This document shows, one piece after another, positions 1 to 10,086 of a stretch of DNA of 64,000 nucleotides (its first letter is position 1; every line of letters starts with the position of its first letter). The stretch is from contig NZ_CP064653.1 in assembly GCF_015711015.1 (NCBI RefSeq), positions 310,001-374,000 on the forward strand, written 5' to 3'. This stretch comes from Methylomonas sp. LL1. Its GTDB lineage: Bacteria > Pseudomonadota > Gammaproteobacteria > Methylococcales > Methylomonadaceae. The notes beneath the pieces were generated by a model. It saw only the letters and a list, made by a program, of their open reading frames with translations. It ran no database searches and was not told the DNA's origin. The position numbers were made by a program, and so were the translations under genes.

Positions 1-2
1 TT

Positions 3-1202
3 TCCGCCGTCGGCCGTTGGAAGAAAATCAAGGACAAACGTCCGGATGTGATTATCGGCGTCGGCGGCTGTGTCGCTAGCCAGGAAGGGGCGGCGATCCA
101 AAAGCGCGCGCCTTACGTCGATATCGTGTTTGGTCCGCAAACTCTGCATCGCTTGCCGGAACTGTTGAATAAGGCGCGCATGGGCGAGTCGCATTTAGTC
201 GATATTTCTTTCCCGGAAATCGAAAAATTCGACAACTTGCCCGAACCGCGTGCCGAAGGCCCTAAAGCCTACGTCTCGGTGATGGAAGGTTGCAGCAAAT
301 ATTGTACTTACTGCGTGGTTCCTTACACCCGTGGCGAGGAAGTCAGCCGGCCATTGAACGATGTGATCGCCGAGATCGAAACCCTGGCCCGGCAAGGCGT
401 GCGCGAGATCAACCTGCTCGGCCAAAACGTCAATGCCTATCGCGGCGCAATGGAAGACGGAGACATCGCCAGTTTCGCGTTTTTGCTGCATTGCGTCGCC
501 GCCGTCGACGGCGTGGATAGAATCCGTTTTACCACCTCGCACCCGTTGGAATTTACCGACGACATCATCGAAGCTTTCGCCGAAATTCCACAATTGGTCA
601 ATCATCTGCACCTGCCGGTGCAAAGCGGTAGCAATCGGATTTTGGCCGAGATGAAACGCGGCCATGCCCGTGAAGACTATTTGGAAATCATGCGCAAGAT
701 CAAGGCCGTGCGTCCGGGCATCTCGTTGTCGTCGGATTTCATCATCGGTTTTCCGGGGGAAACCGAGCAGGATTTCGAGGATACCATGGCGCTGATCGAA
801 GAGGTGGGTTACGACTTTTCCTACAGTTTCATCTTTAGTCCGAGACCCGGTACGCCGGCGGCGAATTATCCGGACGATGTCGGCATGGAGGTTAAGGAGC
901 AACGCCTGCAACACTTGAAGAGCCGCTTGAACGAAATGTTCATGGCTATCTCCGAGTCCATGATAGGTTCGGTACAAAGCATCCTGGTGGAAGGCGTTTC
1001 CAAGAAAAATCCGTTGCATTTGACCGGACGCACCGAAAACAACCGGGTGGTCAATTTTGCCGCACATCCGCGCTTAATAGGCCAGTTCGTGGACGTTCGG
1101 ATCACCGAGGCATTGCCCAATTCATTGCGCGGAAAACTGGTCGAGTCTTCCGTCGAAAAAATATTGCAAAATACCTCTCAGGGCATAAAGGTAGCGTGTT
1201 GA
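3..1202 (+). CDS. miaB: tRNA-2-methylthio-N6-dimethylallyladenosine synthase (5' truncated)
   Basis: MiaB adds the methylthio group at C2 of i6A37 in tRNAs that read UNN codons. The frame is open from the first bases of the window, so the real start lies upstream; a GTG at 48 is an internal Val, not a start. About 50-60 N-terminal residues are missing, including the first cysteines of the UPF0004 domain. The third cysteine of that domain is present in [11 protein letters not shown]. The radical SAM motif follows in [10 protein letters not shown] (CxxxCxxC), and a TRAM-like RNA-binding tail closes the protein. The stop overlaps the next start, which indicates one operon with phoL, ybeY and ybeX. 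The family assignment is firm. Confidence 0.95.
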   Translation, partial: SAVGRWKKIKDKRPDVIIGVGGCVASQEGAAIQKRAPYVDIVFGPQTLHRLPELLNKARMGESHLVDISFPEIEKFDNLPEPRAEGPKAYVSVMEGCSKYCTYCVVPYTRGEEVSRPLNDVIAEIETLARQGVREINLLGQNVNAYRGAMEDGDIASFAFLLHCVAAVDGVDRIRFTTSHPLEFTDDIIEAFAEIPQLVNHLHLPVQSGSNRILAEMKRGHAREDYLEIMRKIKAVRPGISLSSDFIIGFPGETEQDFEDTMALIEEVGYDFSYSFIFSPRPGTPAANYPDDVGMEVKEQRLQHLKSRLNEMFMAISESMIGSVQSILVEGVSKKNPLHLTGRTENNRVVNFAAHPRLIGQFVDVRITEALPNSLRGKLVESSVEKILQNTSQGIKVAC

Positions 1203-2185
1203 CAGTCGCCGAATTTTCCAAGGAAATCACCTTGTTGCCGGACGATATTCGCCGGCTTTCTAATTTTTGCGGACAACTCGATGTGCATTTACGCCAGATC
1301 GAACAGCGTCTGCATGTCGATATCGCCAATCGCGGCAATCATTTTAAAATTACCGGCGTCGACGCGGCGGTCAAGGCGGCTAGCGCGGTCATGCGGAAGT
1401 TATTCGAAATGGCCGAAAAGGAAGAGATTACCCCCGAGCAGGTACACCTGAGTCTGCAGGACGCCAGTATCGATCAGTTGTTGCAATCCGCGCCCGCTAT
1501 AAAACAGGATCAGGTCGCGATCAGAACCAAGCGCGGCGTGATCAAGGGTAGGGGGGAGAATCAGCAGGATTATCTGCGCAAGATACTCACGCACGACATC
1601 AATTTCGGTGTCGGACCGGCCGGTACCGGCAAGACCTATTTGGCGGTGGCCTGCGCGGTGGAAGCCCTGCAAAACGAATCCGTGCGGCGGATTATTCTGG
1701 TTCGGCCAGCGGTGGAAGCCGGCGAAAAACTGGGCTTTTTGCCGGGCGACATGGCGCAAAAAGTCGATCCCTATTTGCGGCCCTTGTACGATGCCCTATA
1801 CGATATGTTGGGTTTCGAGCGGGTCGAGAAACTACTGGAAAAGAACGTTATCGAAGTGGCGCCGTTAGCTTTCATGCGTGGGCGGACCCTGAACGATTCG
1901 TTTATCATTCTGGACGAAGCCCAAAACACCACCACCGAACAGATCAAGATGTTCCTGACCCGCGTCGGCTTCGGTTCCACCGCCGTGGTGACCGGCGACG
2001 TCACCCAAATCGATTTGCCTAGCGAGAAGATGTCCGGGCTCAAGCATGTGTTGAAAGTGTTGAAGGATGTCGAAGGCATCAGTTTCACCTTTTTCGGCGT
2101 GCGCGATGTGGTCAGGCATCCCCTGGTGCAGCGCATCGTTGCCGCGTACGATCGCTACGAGCAGCAGGATCAAGCCCCCACCTAG
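1196..2185 (+). CDS. ybeZ: PhoH-like ATPase PhoL/YbeZ
   Basis: This is a PhoH-family P-loop ATPase thought to act with YbeY in ribosome and RNA quality control. It is 329 residues, normal for the family. An N-terminal KH-like stretch (about 1-110) precedes the ATPase core, whose Walker A is [11 protein letters not shown] (about residue 143) and Walker B is FIILDEAQN. The start is GTG at 1196, overlapping the miaB stop, with ybeY starting 3 bases after its end. The miaB-ybeZ-ybeY-ybeX order is the classic gammaproteobacterial arrangement and supports the call. Confidence 0.93.
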   Translation: MLTVAEFSKEITLLPDDIRRLSNFCGQLDVHLRQIEQRLHVDIANRGNHFKITGVDAAVKAASAVMRKLFEMAEKEEITPEQVHLSLQDASIDQLLQSAPAIKQDQVAIRTKRGVIKGRGENQQDYLRKILTHDINFGVGPAGTGKTYLAVACAVEALQNESVRRIILVRPAVEAGEKLGFLPGDMAQKVDPYLRPLYDALYDMLGFERVEKLLEKNVIEVAPLAFMRGRTLNDSFIILDEAQNTTTEQIKMFLTRVGFGSTAVVTGDVTQIDLPSEKMSGLKHVLKVLKDVEGISFTFFGVRDVVRHPLVQRIVAAYDRYEQQDQAPT

Positions 2186-2188
2186 TCG

Positions 2189-2650
2189 ATGAATTACCTT
2201 GAGATACAAGTTGCCACTGAAACCAGCGACTATCCCAGCGAGCAGCAGTTTCAGCACTGGGTGGACACCGTGCTGACCGATCGGAGCCAGGACAGCGAAA
2301 TCGTTATTCGTCTGGTCGATGAAGCCGAAAGCGCCGAATTAAATCAACAGTATAGACATAAGCAAGGTCCTACGAATATACTCAGTTTTCCGTTTGAAGC
2401 CCCCGAGGGCGTCGAACTGGATTTGCTCGGCGATCTGGTTATTTGTGCGCCGTTGATAGCCCAAGAAGCTAGCCAACAAAACAAGCAAACTTCGCATCAT
2501 TGGGCGCATATCACACTACATGGGGTATTGCATTTGTTAGGTTATGACCATATAGAGGACAGCGAAGCCGAGGAAATGGAAACGCTGGAAATTAAACTAT
2601 TGAACATGTTAAATATAGCAAACCCTTATCAGGAAGAGAGTCCGCAATGA
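2189..2650 (+). CDS. ybeY: Endoribonuclease YbeY (rRNA maturation factor)
   Basis: YbeY is a single-strand-specific metal-dependent endoribonuclease needed for 16S rRNA 3'-end maturation and ribosome quality control. The zinc motif H-x3-H-x5-H is intact in [11 protein letters not shown], near residue 110. The length of 153 residues is usual. The gene starts 3 bases after phoL and its TGA overlaps the ATG of the next gene (ATGA), so translation is probably coupled. Confidence 0.95.
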   Translation: MNYLEIQVATETSDYPSEQQFQHWVDTVLTDRSQDSEIVIRLVDEAESAELNQQYRHKQGPTNILSFPFEAPEGVELDLLGDLVICAPLIAQEASQQNKQTSHHWAHITLHGVLHLLGYDHIEDSEAEEMETLEIKLLNMLNIANPYQEESPQ

Positions 2651-3486
2651 GCGACGGTAACCCCCCGAGTAGTCAGTCCCATCAGAAAAGTTTGCTGGAA
2701 CGCATCAGCCATTTTCTGACTGGGGAGCCGCAGGATCAGGAAGATTTACTTGAAATTCTACGGGAATCCGAAGAAAAACATCTGCTGGATTCCGATTCGT
2801 TGAGCATGATCGAAGGCGTCATGCAAGTCTCGGAACTGCGGGTGCGGGACATCATGATCCCCCGTTCGCAAATGGTGGTGGTGCCGAGAGACGCCGAGCT
2901 GGAAACCATTTTTCCGTTGGTCATCGAGTTTGCCCATTCCCGTTTTCCGGTAATTGAGGAAGACCGCAGCAAGGTCGTCGGGGTGCTGTTGGCCAAGGAT
3001 TTACTGGGACACGTATTGCGCGATAAAACCATCAAGGTCGAGGACGTGATGCGGCCCGTTAGCGTGGTGCCGGAAAGCAAACGTTTGAATGTGTTATTGA
3101 AAGAATTCCGCACCGAACGCAATCACATGGCGATCGTGGTCGATGAATATGGTAATGCCGCCGGACTGATCACCATCGAAGACGTGCTGGAACAAATCGT
3201 CGGCAAAATCGAAGACGAACACGACGAAGACGAAACCCGCGAATACATATCGCAACGCAGCGAACGCGAGTTCATCGTCAGCGCGTTGACCCCAATCTCC
3301 CAGTTTAACGAGTATTTTTCCGCCGACCTGGAAGATAGCGACTGCGATACCGTGGGCGGCTTGATCTTGCAAAGGCTCGAACATTTTCCGAAAAAGGGCG
3401 AGAAAGTCGAGTTGGAGGATTTTTGTTTCGAGGTGTTGCGGGCCGATAATCGGCGGGTGCATCTGCTGAAATTGAAAATCAAATAA
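2647..3486 (+). CDS. ybeX: CBS-domain transporter-associated protein CorC/YbeX
   Basis: This belongs to the HlyC/CorC family, linked to magnesium and cobalt efflux and more recently to ribosome maturation. In its 279 residues there are two CBS domains (about 70-190, starting at [14 protein letters not shown] and ending near the [20 protein letters not shown] motif) and a C-terminal CorC-HlyC domain (about 205-279). There are no membrane segments, as expected for the short CorC form. It is the last gene of the miaB operon, followed by a hairpin at 3494-3512. Confidence 0.93.
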   Translation: MSDGNPPSSQSHQKSLLERISHFLTGEPQDQEDLLEILRESEEKHLLDSDSLSMIEGVMQVSELRVRDIMIPRSQMVVVPRDAELETIFPLVIEFAHSRFPVIEEDRSKVVGVLLAKDLLGHVLRDKTIKVEDVMRPVSVVPESKRLNVLLKEFRTERNHMAIVVDEYGNAAGLITIEDVLEQIVGKIEDEHDEDETREYISQRSEREFIVSALTPISQFNEYFSADLEDSDCDTVGGLILQRLEHFPKKGEKVELEDFCFEVLRADNRRVHLLKLKIK

Positions 3487-3493
3487 AGCAAAA

Positions 3494-3512
3494 CGCCGGA
3501 TCGAATCCGGCG
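3494..3512. terminator. Hairpin terminator between convergent ybeX and the GGDEF-EAL gene
   Basis: An 8-bp perfect stem (CGCCGGAT/ATCCGGCG) with a 3-base loop lies 7 bases after the ybeX stop. The flank is T-rich when read on the minus strand (TTTTGCTTTATTT) and weakly T-rich on the plus strand. It could therefore serve both convergent units; the minus-strand role looks stronger. Confidence 0.6.
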
Positions 3513-3567
3513 ATTTAGTGTGTGGTCATGTATTTGATTCCCAGCAAAGGCTTGCAGGCTCAATAGG

Positions 3568-6500
3568 CTACGCTGCTGGGCGCGGGCGTAACAGCCGTTC
3601 AAACTCCTCGGCGGGCAATGGTTTAGCAAACAAAAAACCCTGGCCGAAATCGCAGTCCGCCTCCAGCAATAAATCACGCTGCCGCGATGTTTCTATGCCT
3701 TCGGCGATAACTTTCATGCCCAGTTTATGCGCCATCACGATGATGGCTTCGCACAGTGCCATGTCGTTGGAATGAGGCGAAAGATGGCTGACGAAGGAGC
3801 GGTCGATTTTGATGTAGTCTATATCGAATTTCTTTAGATACGCCAGCGACGAGTAACCGGTGCCGAAATCATCCAACGACACTTTAATGCCGGCTTTGCG
3901 AAATGCCGACAATATCTCGGTGACTTCCTGATTGGCGTCCAGCAGCAGGCCTTCGGTGATCTCGATGACGACACTGTCTCCCGGCAAGCCCAATGACTGT
4001 AAATGATCCAGCCACAACTGGTGTTGATTGATGTTTTTGAAAAATTGCAGCGGCGATTTATTGACGCTGATTTGGAATTGTGGAGAGTATTGGGCTCGCC
4101 ATTCAGCCGCCTGGCGGGTAGCCTCCTTAAATACCCAGTCGCCGATTTCGCCAATGATCCCTATATCTTCGGCAATCGAAATAAAGTTGTTCGGATTGAA
4201 CAATGCACTGTTGGTCGGATGTAGCCAACGTAGCAATGCCTCGGCTTTGCGGATCTCGCCCGTTCGCAGATTTACGATGGGCTGATAATATAATTTGAAT
4301 TGATCGTCGGCCAGGGCATGGCGTAAATCGCCGGCGGTTTGCATCTTAACCATGGCCGCCTCCTGCATCGAGGCGGTAAAGAAACTGTAGCGGTTACGGC
4401 CCTGATGTTTAGCCGCGTACATCGCTTGATCGGCGTTTTTAATCAAGGTGTCGATGTTGTCGCTGTCTCTGGGGTAATAGGTGATGCCGATACTGGCCGA
4501 CACATAAGCCTGTTTATCCTTCAGTTGAAACGGTTCGGCCAATTTTTGCAGAATAGTCTGAATGATGCGTTCCACGCCGGATAAATCCTCCAGTTCGTCC
4601 AGTATCAGGGTGAACTCGTCGCCGCCCAACCTGGCTACGGTATCGGATTCCCGCACGCAACCGAGCAGGCGGTGGGCCGCATCGGTCAGCAACAGATCGC
4701 CCATGTCGTGCCCCAGGGTATCGTTGACCTCTTTAAAATGGTCAAGATCCAGCAGAATCAAGGCCAGCGGCAACCCGGTTCGATGCGCTTTCTTCATCAG
4801 CAAGGTCAGCCGGTCGTGAAACATGCGGCGATTGGGCAGGCGGGTAAGAGGATCGAAGTTGGCTTGTTGCCAGATCAGTTGTTCCGACTGTTTTTTCTGA
4901 GTAATGTCTTCGACGATGGACCAGATATATTGCTGACCATCACTGTCGCTAATCAAAACCCCATTCAGTCGAATCGGAATTCTATGGCCATCGCGATGTA
5001 GATATTCTTTTTCATACGGGCCGTATTTACCCGTTTCCGATAAGGATTGAAGCTGGAACATTTCCTGTTGTTCATATTCCTGGGGGGTCAACTCCCAATA
5101 ACTCATTTGGTTGAGTTCTTGCAAACTATAGCCGACCATATCCAACAAGGCCTTATTGGCCTCGATATAACGTCCATCCGTGGCATTTTGCGCGATGCCC
5201 AGGGGCGACATCGCAAACATGGTCCGCAGCTTTTCCTCGCTGGAACGCAATATCTGTTCGGCTTGCCTGCGTTCGGTGATGTCGATCGCAATACCGATCG
5301 CCGCATGGGATGTTCCGGTATGATCCTTCAGCCGCACTTGATTGACTTCCAACAAATGCTGGCGTCCATCGCTGAAACTGACGATTTCCTGACGAGGTTG
5401 GGCATCGCTTGCGACCGAATGATTATCGTCAAGCTGCAGCAAATGGGCCAGACGCGGGTCGGTAAAAAAATCTCGGTCGCTAATACCCAATGCGGTCTGA
5501 AAGGTTTTGTTTAAAAACCTGGATTCGCCATCGCTTCCGACTAGCCAGATGCCCAGCGGCAAGTTGTCGAGGATGGTCTGCAACTTGGTTTCGGAGGCGT
5601 GCAGCGCCGCGACTTGTTGATTCAATTTGGTGATCATCGTCGAAAAACTGGTCGCCAGATAGCCGATTTCGTCGTTTCGGTGGCTCGGTAAATCGGATAG
5701 CGGCTTGCCCGGTTCGAATTGGGCGACGGTCTTGGTCATCAAATTCAGCGGCTTTGCCAGAATGCGGGCCAGTATCACTGACATCAATACCGCCAGTACG
5801 CTGAACAAGGCGGTGACTTGAATCACGTTGACACCCAGGGTTTCGCTTTCGGCCAACACCTTCTCCAGCGGGGTATACAATCCCAGCATAACCATGCGCC
5901 GCGCATCGGCCGATCCGAACGGAACCCGCATGAAAGCCGCAAGCGCGGCCCCGCCGGATATGGCTTCGGCGCCGGTCGTGATTACCGCGTGCTCTTTTTC
6001 ACCATTCAGCAGCGCCCGGCTGGCCTGGATGTCGTCTTGAATCAGAAATTGCCGTCCTCGTTCAAACGCAAAAGTTTTAGTTGGATCGGGATGAATCAGG
6101 TAATCGCCATGGCTGTTAGTCAGCAGAACCTTGATGTTTTCAGGCAAGTCGGCGCGTATTCGGTTGAACAGGTCGTCGAGATTGACGTTGATGACAATAA
6201 TGCCCAGTTGTTTATGGTCCTGGCTAGCGATAGGCGTGGCGATTCTGACCGTCGGTTTGCCGAAGCCGAGATGGGCGCCCAGCTCCTGATTCAAATTGAT
6301 TTCGGAAACATACAGTTGTCCGGCCGGCAGACGCATAGCCTCGAAAACATAGGGGAAATGATTTTTCTCCTGTAATTGATTGCCGGTGACGATTTTGATG
6401 CCGATCAGATCGCGGTCGACCCGCACCCGCTCCTTGCCGTGATTGAGGCCGTCTATCAGCCTGATTTGCGAGTATTCCGGCCGGGAGGCCAGTAAGCTGG

Positions 6501-6786
6501 AAAAAACCGCCGCCAGTTGCTGTTCGGTTTTCGGATTGGCCGATGGCTCGATGCTTTGCAAGGTCAGCGGTAGCGTTTCGATGAATTTGACGTCGGCGGC
6601 AATCTCAGTTAAGGCGTCGGTGAAACGGTGAGCCAAAACTTGCGTTGCGGTTAGTAATTTATCCCGCGAGGATTGGATCAATAATTCCTGGCTGCGGCCG
6701 TGGATGTAATAACCGAATAGCCCGATGGATAAGCTGCCGAAAAGCGCAAGCCAGAAACCGAGTTTAATGCCTACGGTTAATTTCAT
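3568..6786 (-). CDS. Membrane Cache-HAMP-PAS-PAS-GGDEF-EAL signalling protein
   Basis: This 1072-residue protein is predicted to make and/or break down cyclic di-GMP in response to a periplasmic cue. Visible order: N-terminal membrane segment (about 8-27), periplasmic Cache-like sensor (about 30-310), second membrane segment (about 320-345), HAMP (about 345-395), two PAS domains (about 405-510 and 520-635), GGDEF (about 640-800) and EAL (about 815-1065). The cyclase motif is intact (RLGGDEFTLIL), and the phosphodiesterase start motif is intact (AEALLRW) with downstream DDFGTGYSSL. Both enzymes may be active. It starts 3 bases after the PotD-like gene, so the pair is probably co-expressed and functionally linked, as in the NspS-MbaA pair of Vibrio cholerae. 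Confidence 0.93.
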   Translation of the reverse strand: MKLTVGIKLGFWLALFGSLSIGLFGYYIHGRSQELLIQSSRDKLLTATQVLAHRFTDALTEIAADVKFIETLPLTLQSIEPSANPKTEQQLAAVFSSLLASRPEYSQIRLIDGLNHGKERVRVDRDLIGIKIVTGNQLQEKNHFPYVFEAMRLPAGQLYVSEINLNQELGAHLGFGKPTVRIATPIASQDHKQLGIIVINVNLDDLFNRIRADLPENIKVLLTNSHGDYLIHPDPTKTFAFERGRQFLIQDDIQASRALLNGEKEHAVITTGAEAISGGAALAAFMRVPFGSADARRMVMLGLYTPLEKVLAESETLGVNVIQVTALFSVLAVLMSVILARILAKPLNLMTKTVAQFEPGKPLSDLPSHRNDEIGYLATSFSTMITKLNQQVAALHASETKLQTILDNLPLGIWLVGSDGESRFLNKTFQTALGISDRDFFTDPRLAHLLQLDDNHSVASDAQPRQEIVSFSDGRQHLLEVNQVRLKDHTGTSHAAIGIAIDITERRQAEQILRSSEEKLRTMFAMSPLGIAQNATDGRYIEANKALLDMVGYSLQELNQMSYWELTPQEYEQQEMFQLQSLSETGKYGPYEKEYLHRDGHRIPIRLNGVLISDSDGQQYIWSIVEDITQKKQSEQLIWQQANFDPLTRLPNRRMFHDRLTLLMKKAHRTGLPLALILLDLDHFKEVNDTLGHDMGDLLLTDAAHRLLGCVRESDTVARLGGDEFTLILDELEDLSGVERIIQTILQKLAEPFQLKDKQAYVSASIGITYYPRDSDNIDTLIKNADQAMYAAKHQGRNRYSFFTASMQEAAMVKMQTAGDLRHALADDQFKLYYQPIVNLRTGEIRKAEALLRWLHPTNSALFNPNNFISIAEDIGIIGEIGDWVFKEATRQAAEWRAQYSPQFQISVNKSPLQFFKNINQHQLWLDHLQSLGLPGDSVVIEITEGLLLDANQEVTEILSAFRKAGIKVSLDDFGTGYSSLAYLKKFDIDYIKIDRSFVSHLSPHSNDMALCEAIIVMAHKLGMKVIAEGIETSRQRDLLLEADCDFGQGFLFAKPLPAEEFERLLRPRPAA

Positions 6787-6789
6787 GGA

Positions 6790-7833
6790 TTAAAATGTCT
6801 CGGGGCTGTCGCCTGAAATGATGCGGTCCCACAATTCCTTCCGTTTTATCGGTTCCGCCAAGGGTTCCAGCCAGATGATCTTGTCGTTATGCCGGCTTTC
6901 CGGAAACGGGGTAATGGTGTTGGCGAGCCCGTGCTTGTCGGTTAATTGTTGGCTGATGGTTTTTTCCAGCATGAAATCGATCCATTGTTCGGCCAATTTC
7001 TTGTTGCCGGCTTCCGGCGTGATTGCCCAGCAATCCAGCCAGGCCAGCGCGCCTTCCTTCGGAATAATGTAACCGATGTCGGCACCCTGTTCGCGCAGAG
7101 TTTTGAGTTGCTGGGCGCCGTAATTGCCGAAAATCAACGCGATGTCGTATTTGGCAAATAGCGCGGCGGCTTCCTCGGCGGTGGCGTAAAAGGTCAATAC
7201 ATTGCGGCGCAGGCCGATTAATTGCTTGGCGGCCTGCCCGAGTTCGGCGTCATTCATGTTGAAAGGATTTTGCACCCCCATCAGCAGGCCCACGACCGAA
7301 AAGTTATGATTGCTGGCATTAAACGCCAGCACCCGGCCGCGATAGTCGGGGTCCCACATCGCGGACATCGAGTCCGGAATGGTCTTGACGGTTTTTCGGT
7401 TATAGATCAACCCCATTTCCGAATAGGTATACGGAATGGCGTAAACATTGTTGTGATGCACCAGGCCGGGAATCTCGGCCAAATTGAGGAAGCGCGGCAG
7501 TTGGCCGGCATGGTTGGGGATGTTGCCCAGATCTATCGGTACCGCCAGATTGTGCTTGATATAGCGTTGTAATTCCGCCGTGTTGACGGCGAATACATCG
7601 AATTTACCCGTGCTGATTTTATGCCAGAGGTCGTCGTCCGAACTGACGGAGGTTACCTCGACTTCAACCTTGAAGCGCCGTTCAAACATTGCGACCACAT
7701 TGGCATCGGCATAGCCGGGCCAAGCCAGCACCCGCAAGGTTGTTCCCTCGGCGCGAACCTTGCCCGGTTGGGCAAGTATCAGCAGTAGGGCACAAAGACT
7801 ATGAAACAGCCATTTCGAAAGCTTGGTGTTCAT
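6790..7833 (-). CDS. PotD/PotF-like periplasmic polyamine-binding protein
   Basis: This is a spermidine/putrescine-type extracellular solute-binding protein. The ATG at 7833 is chosen because it gives a clean signal peptide (MNTKLSKWLFHSLCALLLIL, cleaved near VRA). A longer TTG-initiated frame from 7890 adds 19 residues ahead of the signal peptide and is less likely. The mature part begins LRVLAWPGYAD and is typical of the PotD family. No ABC permease or ATPase genes are nearby. Instead a Cache-GGDEF-EAL gene follows after 3 bases, so a sensory rather than transport role is inferred. Confidence 0.88.
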   Translation of the reverse strand: MNTKLSKWLFHSLCALLLILAQPGKVRAEGTTLRVLAWPGYADANVVAMFERRFKVEVEVTSVSSDDDLWHKISTGKFDVFAVNTAELQRYIKHNLAVPIDLGNIPNHAGQLPRFLNLAEIPGLVHHNNVYAIPYTYSEMGLIYNRKTVKTIPDSMSAMWDPDYRGRVLAFNASNHNFSVVGLLMGVQNPFNMNDAELGQAAKQLIGLRRNVLTFYATAEEAAALFAKYDIALIFGNYGAQQLKTLREQGADIGYIIPKEGALAWLDCWAITPEAGNKKLAEQWIDFMLEKTISQQLTDKHGLANTITPFPESRHNDKIIWLEPLAEPIKRKELWDRIISGDSPETF

Positions 7834-7886
7834 ATCGGACAGCACGGTAATTAATTGCCAACGCCACCCGGTGGGGTGGGGGTAGT

Positions 7887-8936
7887 TCAAGCTTGCAGGG
7901 TCGACATGTCGATTACGAACCGGTATTTGACATCGCTTTTCAACATTCTTTCATAGGCTGTGTTGATGGCTTGAATCGGGATTAATTCGATGTCCGAGAC
8001 AATGTTATGTTGAGCGCAAAAATCCAGCATTTCCTGGGTTTCGCGGATACCGCCTATCAAGGAACCCGCCAGTGTCCGGCGCCGGAAAATCAGATTGCCG
8101 ACACTGGGCGTCGGATGCGGACTATCCGGTACACCGATCAGGCACAAGGTGCCGTCGCGTTTCAGCAAGGTCAGGTACTGGTCCAGATCGTGCGGGGCGG
8201 CTACCGTGTTCAGAATGAAATCGAAGCTTTGCGGATGTTGTTGCATCTGGTCTGGGTCGGTTGAAATCACCACTTCATCCGCGCCCAGACGCAGGCCGTC
8301 CTCGACCTTGTTGGGCGAGGTCGTGAATAACACCACATGCGCGCCGAAGGCATGGGCGAATTTAACGCCCATGTGGCCCAGGCCGCCAAGACCGACGATG
8401 CCGACCTTGTGACCCTGGCCGATGTTCCAGTGGCGTAACGGCGAATAGGTGGTGATGCCGGCGCACAGCAAGGGTGCCACGGCGGCTAGGTCGAGCGAGT
8501 CCGAAATACGCAGCACGAAGCGCTGGTCGACCACAATCTGGTTGGAATAACCACCATAGGTCATTTTGCCTGTATGCGGGTCGGGACTGTTATAGGTAAA
8601 CACCGTTTGGTCGCAATATTGTTCCTGATGGTCCCGGCATTCCGGGCAGGTGCCGCAGGCATCGACCATGCAACCGACACCGGCCAGATCGCCTTCCTGA
8701 AAGGCGGTGACTTTGCCGCCGACTTGGACCACTCGGCCGATGATTTCATGACCCGGCACGATGGGATAGCTGGTGCCTTTCCATTCGTTGCGGGCTTGGT
8801 GGATGTCGCTATGACAGACGCCGCAATACAGAATTTCGATCAGCACATCCCCAGGACCAGGGTCGCGGCGGTCGAAATGGTAAGAGCGTAGCGGCGTTTG
8901 CGAGTTATAAGCCGCATAACCGTAACTTTTTAGCAT
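7887..8936 (-). CDS. Zinc-dependent NAD(P) alcohol dehydrogenase (YahK/CAD-like)
   Basis: This is a medium-chain alcohol/aldehyde dehydrogenase of the cinnamyl-alcohol dehydrogenase subfamily, 349 residues. Catalytic zinc ligands appear in CGVCHSD and PGHEIIG. Structural zinc cysteines are in ACGTCPECRDHQEQYC. The nucleotide-binding loop is GIVGLGGLGHMG. The start at 8936 has a good GAGGAG ribosome site. It is the first gene of a leftward unit with the PotD-like and GGDEF-EAL genes. Substrate unknown; aldehyde reduction is usual for this subfamily. Confidence 0.93.
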   Translation of the reverse strand: MLKSYGYAAYNSQTPLRSYHFDRRDPGPGDVLIEILYCGVCHSDIHQARNEWKGTSYPIVPGHEIIGRVVQVGGKVTAFQEGDLAGVGCMVDACGTCPECRDHQEQYCDQTVFTYNSPDPHTGKMTYGGYSNQIVVDQRFVLRISDSLDLAAVAPLLCAGITTYSPLRHWNIGQGHKVGIVGLGGLGHMGVKFAHAFGAHVVLFTTSPNKVEDGLRLGADEVVISTDPDQMQQHPQSFDFILNTVAAPHDLDQYLTLLKRDGTLCLIGVPDSPHPTPSVGNLIFRRRTLAGSLIGGIRETQEMLDFCAQHNIVSDIELIPIQAINTAYERMLKSDVKYRFVIDMSTLQA

Positions 8937-9129
8937 GTCCGTGACTCCTCAAAAGACAGTAGGACGCAGTTGAAGGCCGTATCGGCCAACCGGCGGCGCC
9001 GGCGTAAACAGTTTACCCGGAGCCGGGGGCTTATCGTAAAAGAAGTTAGCAAACCGGCATCGGAAAGTTGGGTCATGGATTGGTTCCGGTAAGGATTCCG
9101 CAAGCGTGCAATCGAAAAAGGTGCCGGCA

Positions 9130-10086
9130 TCAATCAGCTCGCTCGACTTTGATCAGTATTCGCAGTTCGTGTTTGCCGGTGCCGACATTCAAGCCGTTCA
9201 TGCCTCGGCTATCGGAATCTTCACGAATGCCGCTGCCGCCGATTTCAATCCATTCGCCGAGTCTGGCGCGGACCGATGTCTGGATATTTTGAGTTTCCAG
9301 GCCGCCATTAGTCAGAAAACGATCCGACCACGGCGCAATCTCTATCATCACCTGATCGTTGCCTATCAGCCGAGGCGTGGCGGCAAAACCGCTGCTGGCT
9401 TCTTGCATTTGGGTGCTGCTGGCCACCCCCGGATAACCATAGCCGGAATCGTAAACCGTGATGTTTTGAACCGGTCTGACCGCTCCCACCTGGATATGGG
9501 CGGCTTGGCCTTCCAAGGTGCGTAACTGTTGCGCCGTTTGCCGGCTGTCCAGGTCACTGGTGTCGCCGACCATGCCTTGCATTCGGGTGGTCGAGCGCGA
9601 GATGGCAATGGCGGCTTCGGCGTTGAGTTGTTCGGCGGATCGATGGCTGCTTTGCAACACCGAGATGGTCAGATTATGCAAACGGGTATCGAGCTGCTTG
9701 ACCAAGCCGCGTAGGGTTTGCATGCGTTCCGGGTTGGTTTTGACGATCAGGTTGAAACCGTTGCCGTTGACCACCTCGCCGGCTTCCAGCAAGGGAAGCA
9801 ACAAGGGTTGAATCTCGGAGGCGGGGCGGTTGCGTAGTTCGAGGACTTCCATCACGCTGTCGTCGGCGATTACTTGGTTCTGAAGCAAGAACAGGCTGAG
9901 TACGGCGAATAACAACCGCTGGCGGAAAGATTTAATCCGGGAAGGTTGCCTGGATGCGGATTCAGCCGCGGGTAGCCGGAAGAAGGCTGAAGCCTTGCAT
10001 CGGCTTGGCCCGCTATCGGGCCAAGCGGGTGCCGGGATACTCCGAGGGTTAGATTTCACGGTAGAGCGCCAGATACTGATTGGCAC
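9130..10086 (-). CDS. Secretin N-domain-like exported protein
   Basis: The open frame runs 318 codons from a GTG inside the end of glgA, but the first 45-57 codons read as non-protein. A signal peptide follows (RLLFAVLSLFLLQNQVIADD), so translation probably starts later, for example at TTG 9915. The mature part has one short secretin/NolW-like domain: VMEVLELRNRPASEIQPLL, then NLIVKTNPERMQTLRGLVKQ. It then has a beta-rich tail resembling a truncated secretin wall (LGEWIEIGGSG). No type II or IV secretion genes are nearby. It sits downstream of glgB-glgA on the same strand. Function unknown. Confidence 0.7.
   Translation of the reverse strand: MPISIWRSTVKSNPRSIPAPAWPDSGPSRCKASAFFRLPAAESASRQPSRIKSFRQRLLFAVLSLFLLQNQVIADDSVMEVLELRNRPASEIQPLLLPLLEAGEVVNGNGFNLIVKTNPERMQTLRGLVKQLDTRLHNLTISVLQSSHRSAEQLNAEAAIAISRSTTRMQGMVGDTSDLDSRQTAQQLRTLEGQAAHIQVGAVRPVQNITVYDSGYGYPGVASSTQMQEASSGFAATPRLIGNDQVMIEIAPWSDRFLTNGGLETQNIQTSVRARLGEWIEIGGSGIREDSDSRGMNGLNVGTGKHELRILIKVERAD

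Noticed and set aside
195-1067. Long minus-strand open frame opposite miaB
   Set aside because: Lies wholly within conserved miaB coding sequence; its protein shows no domain and is a shadow of GC-biased codons.
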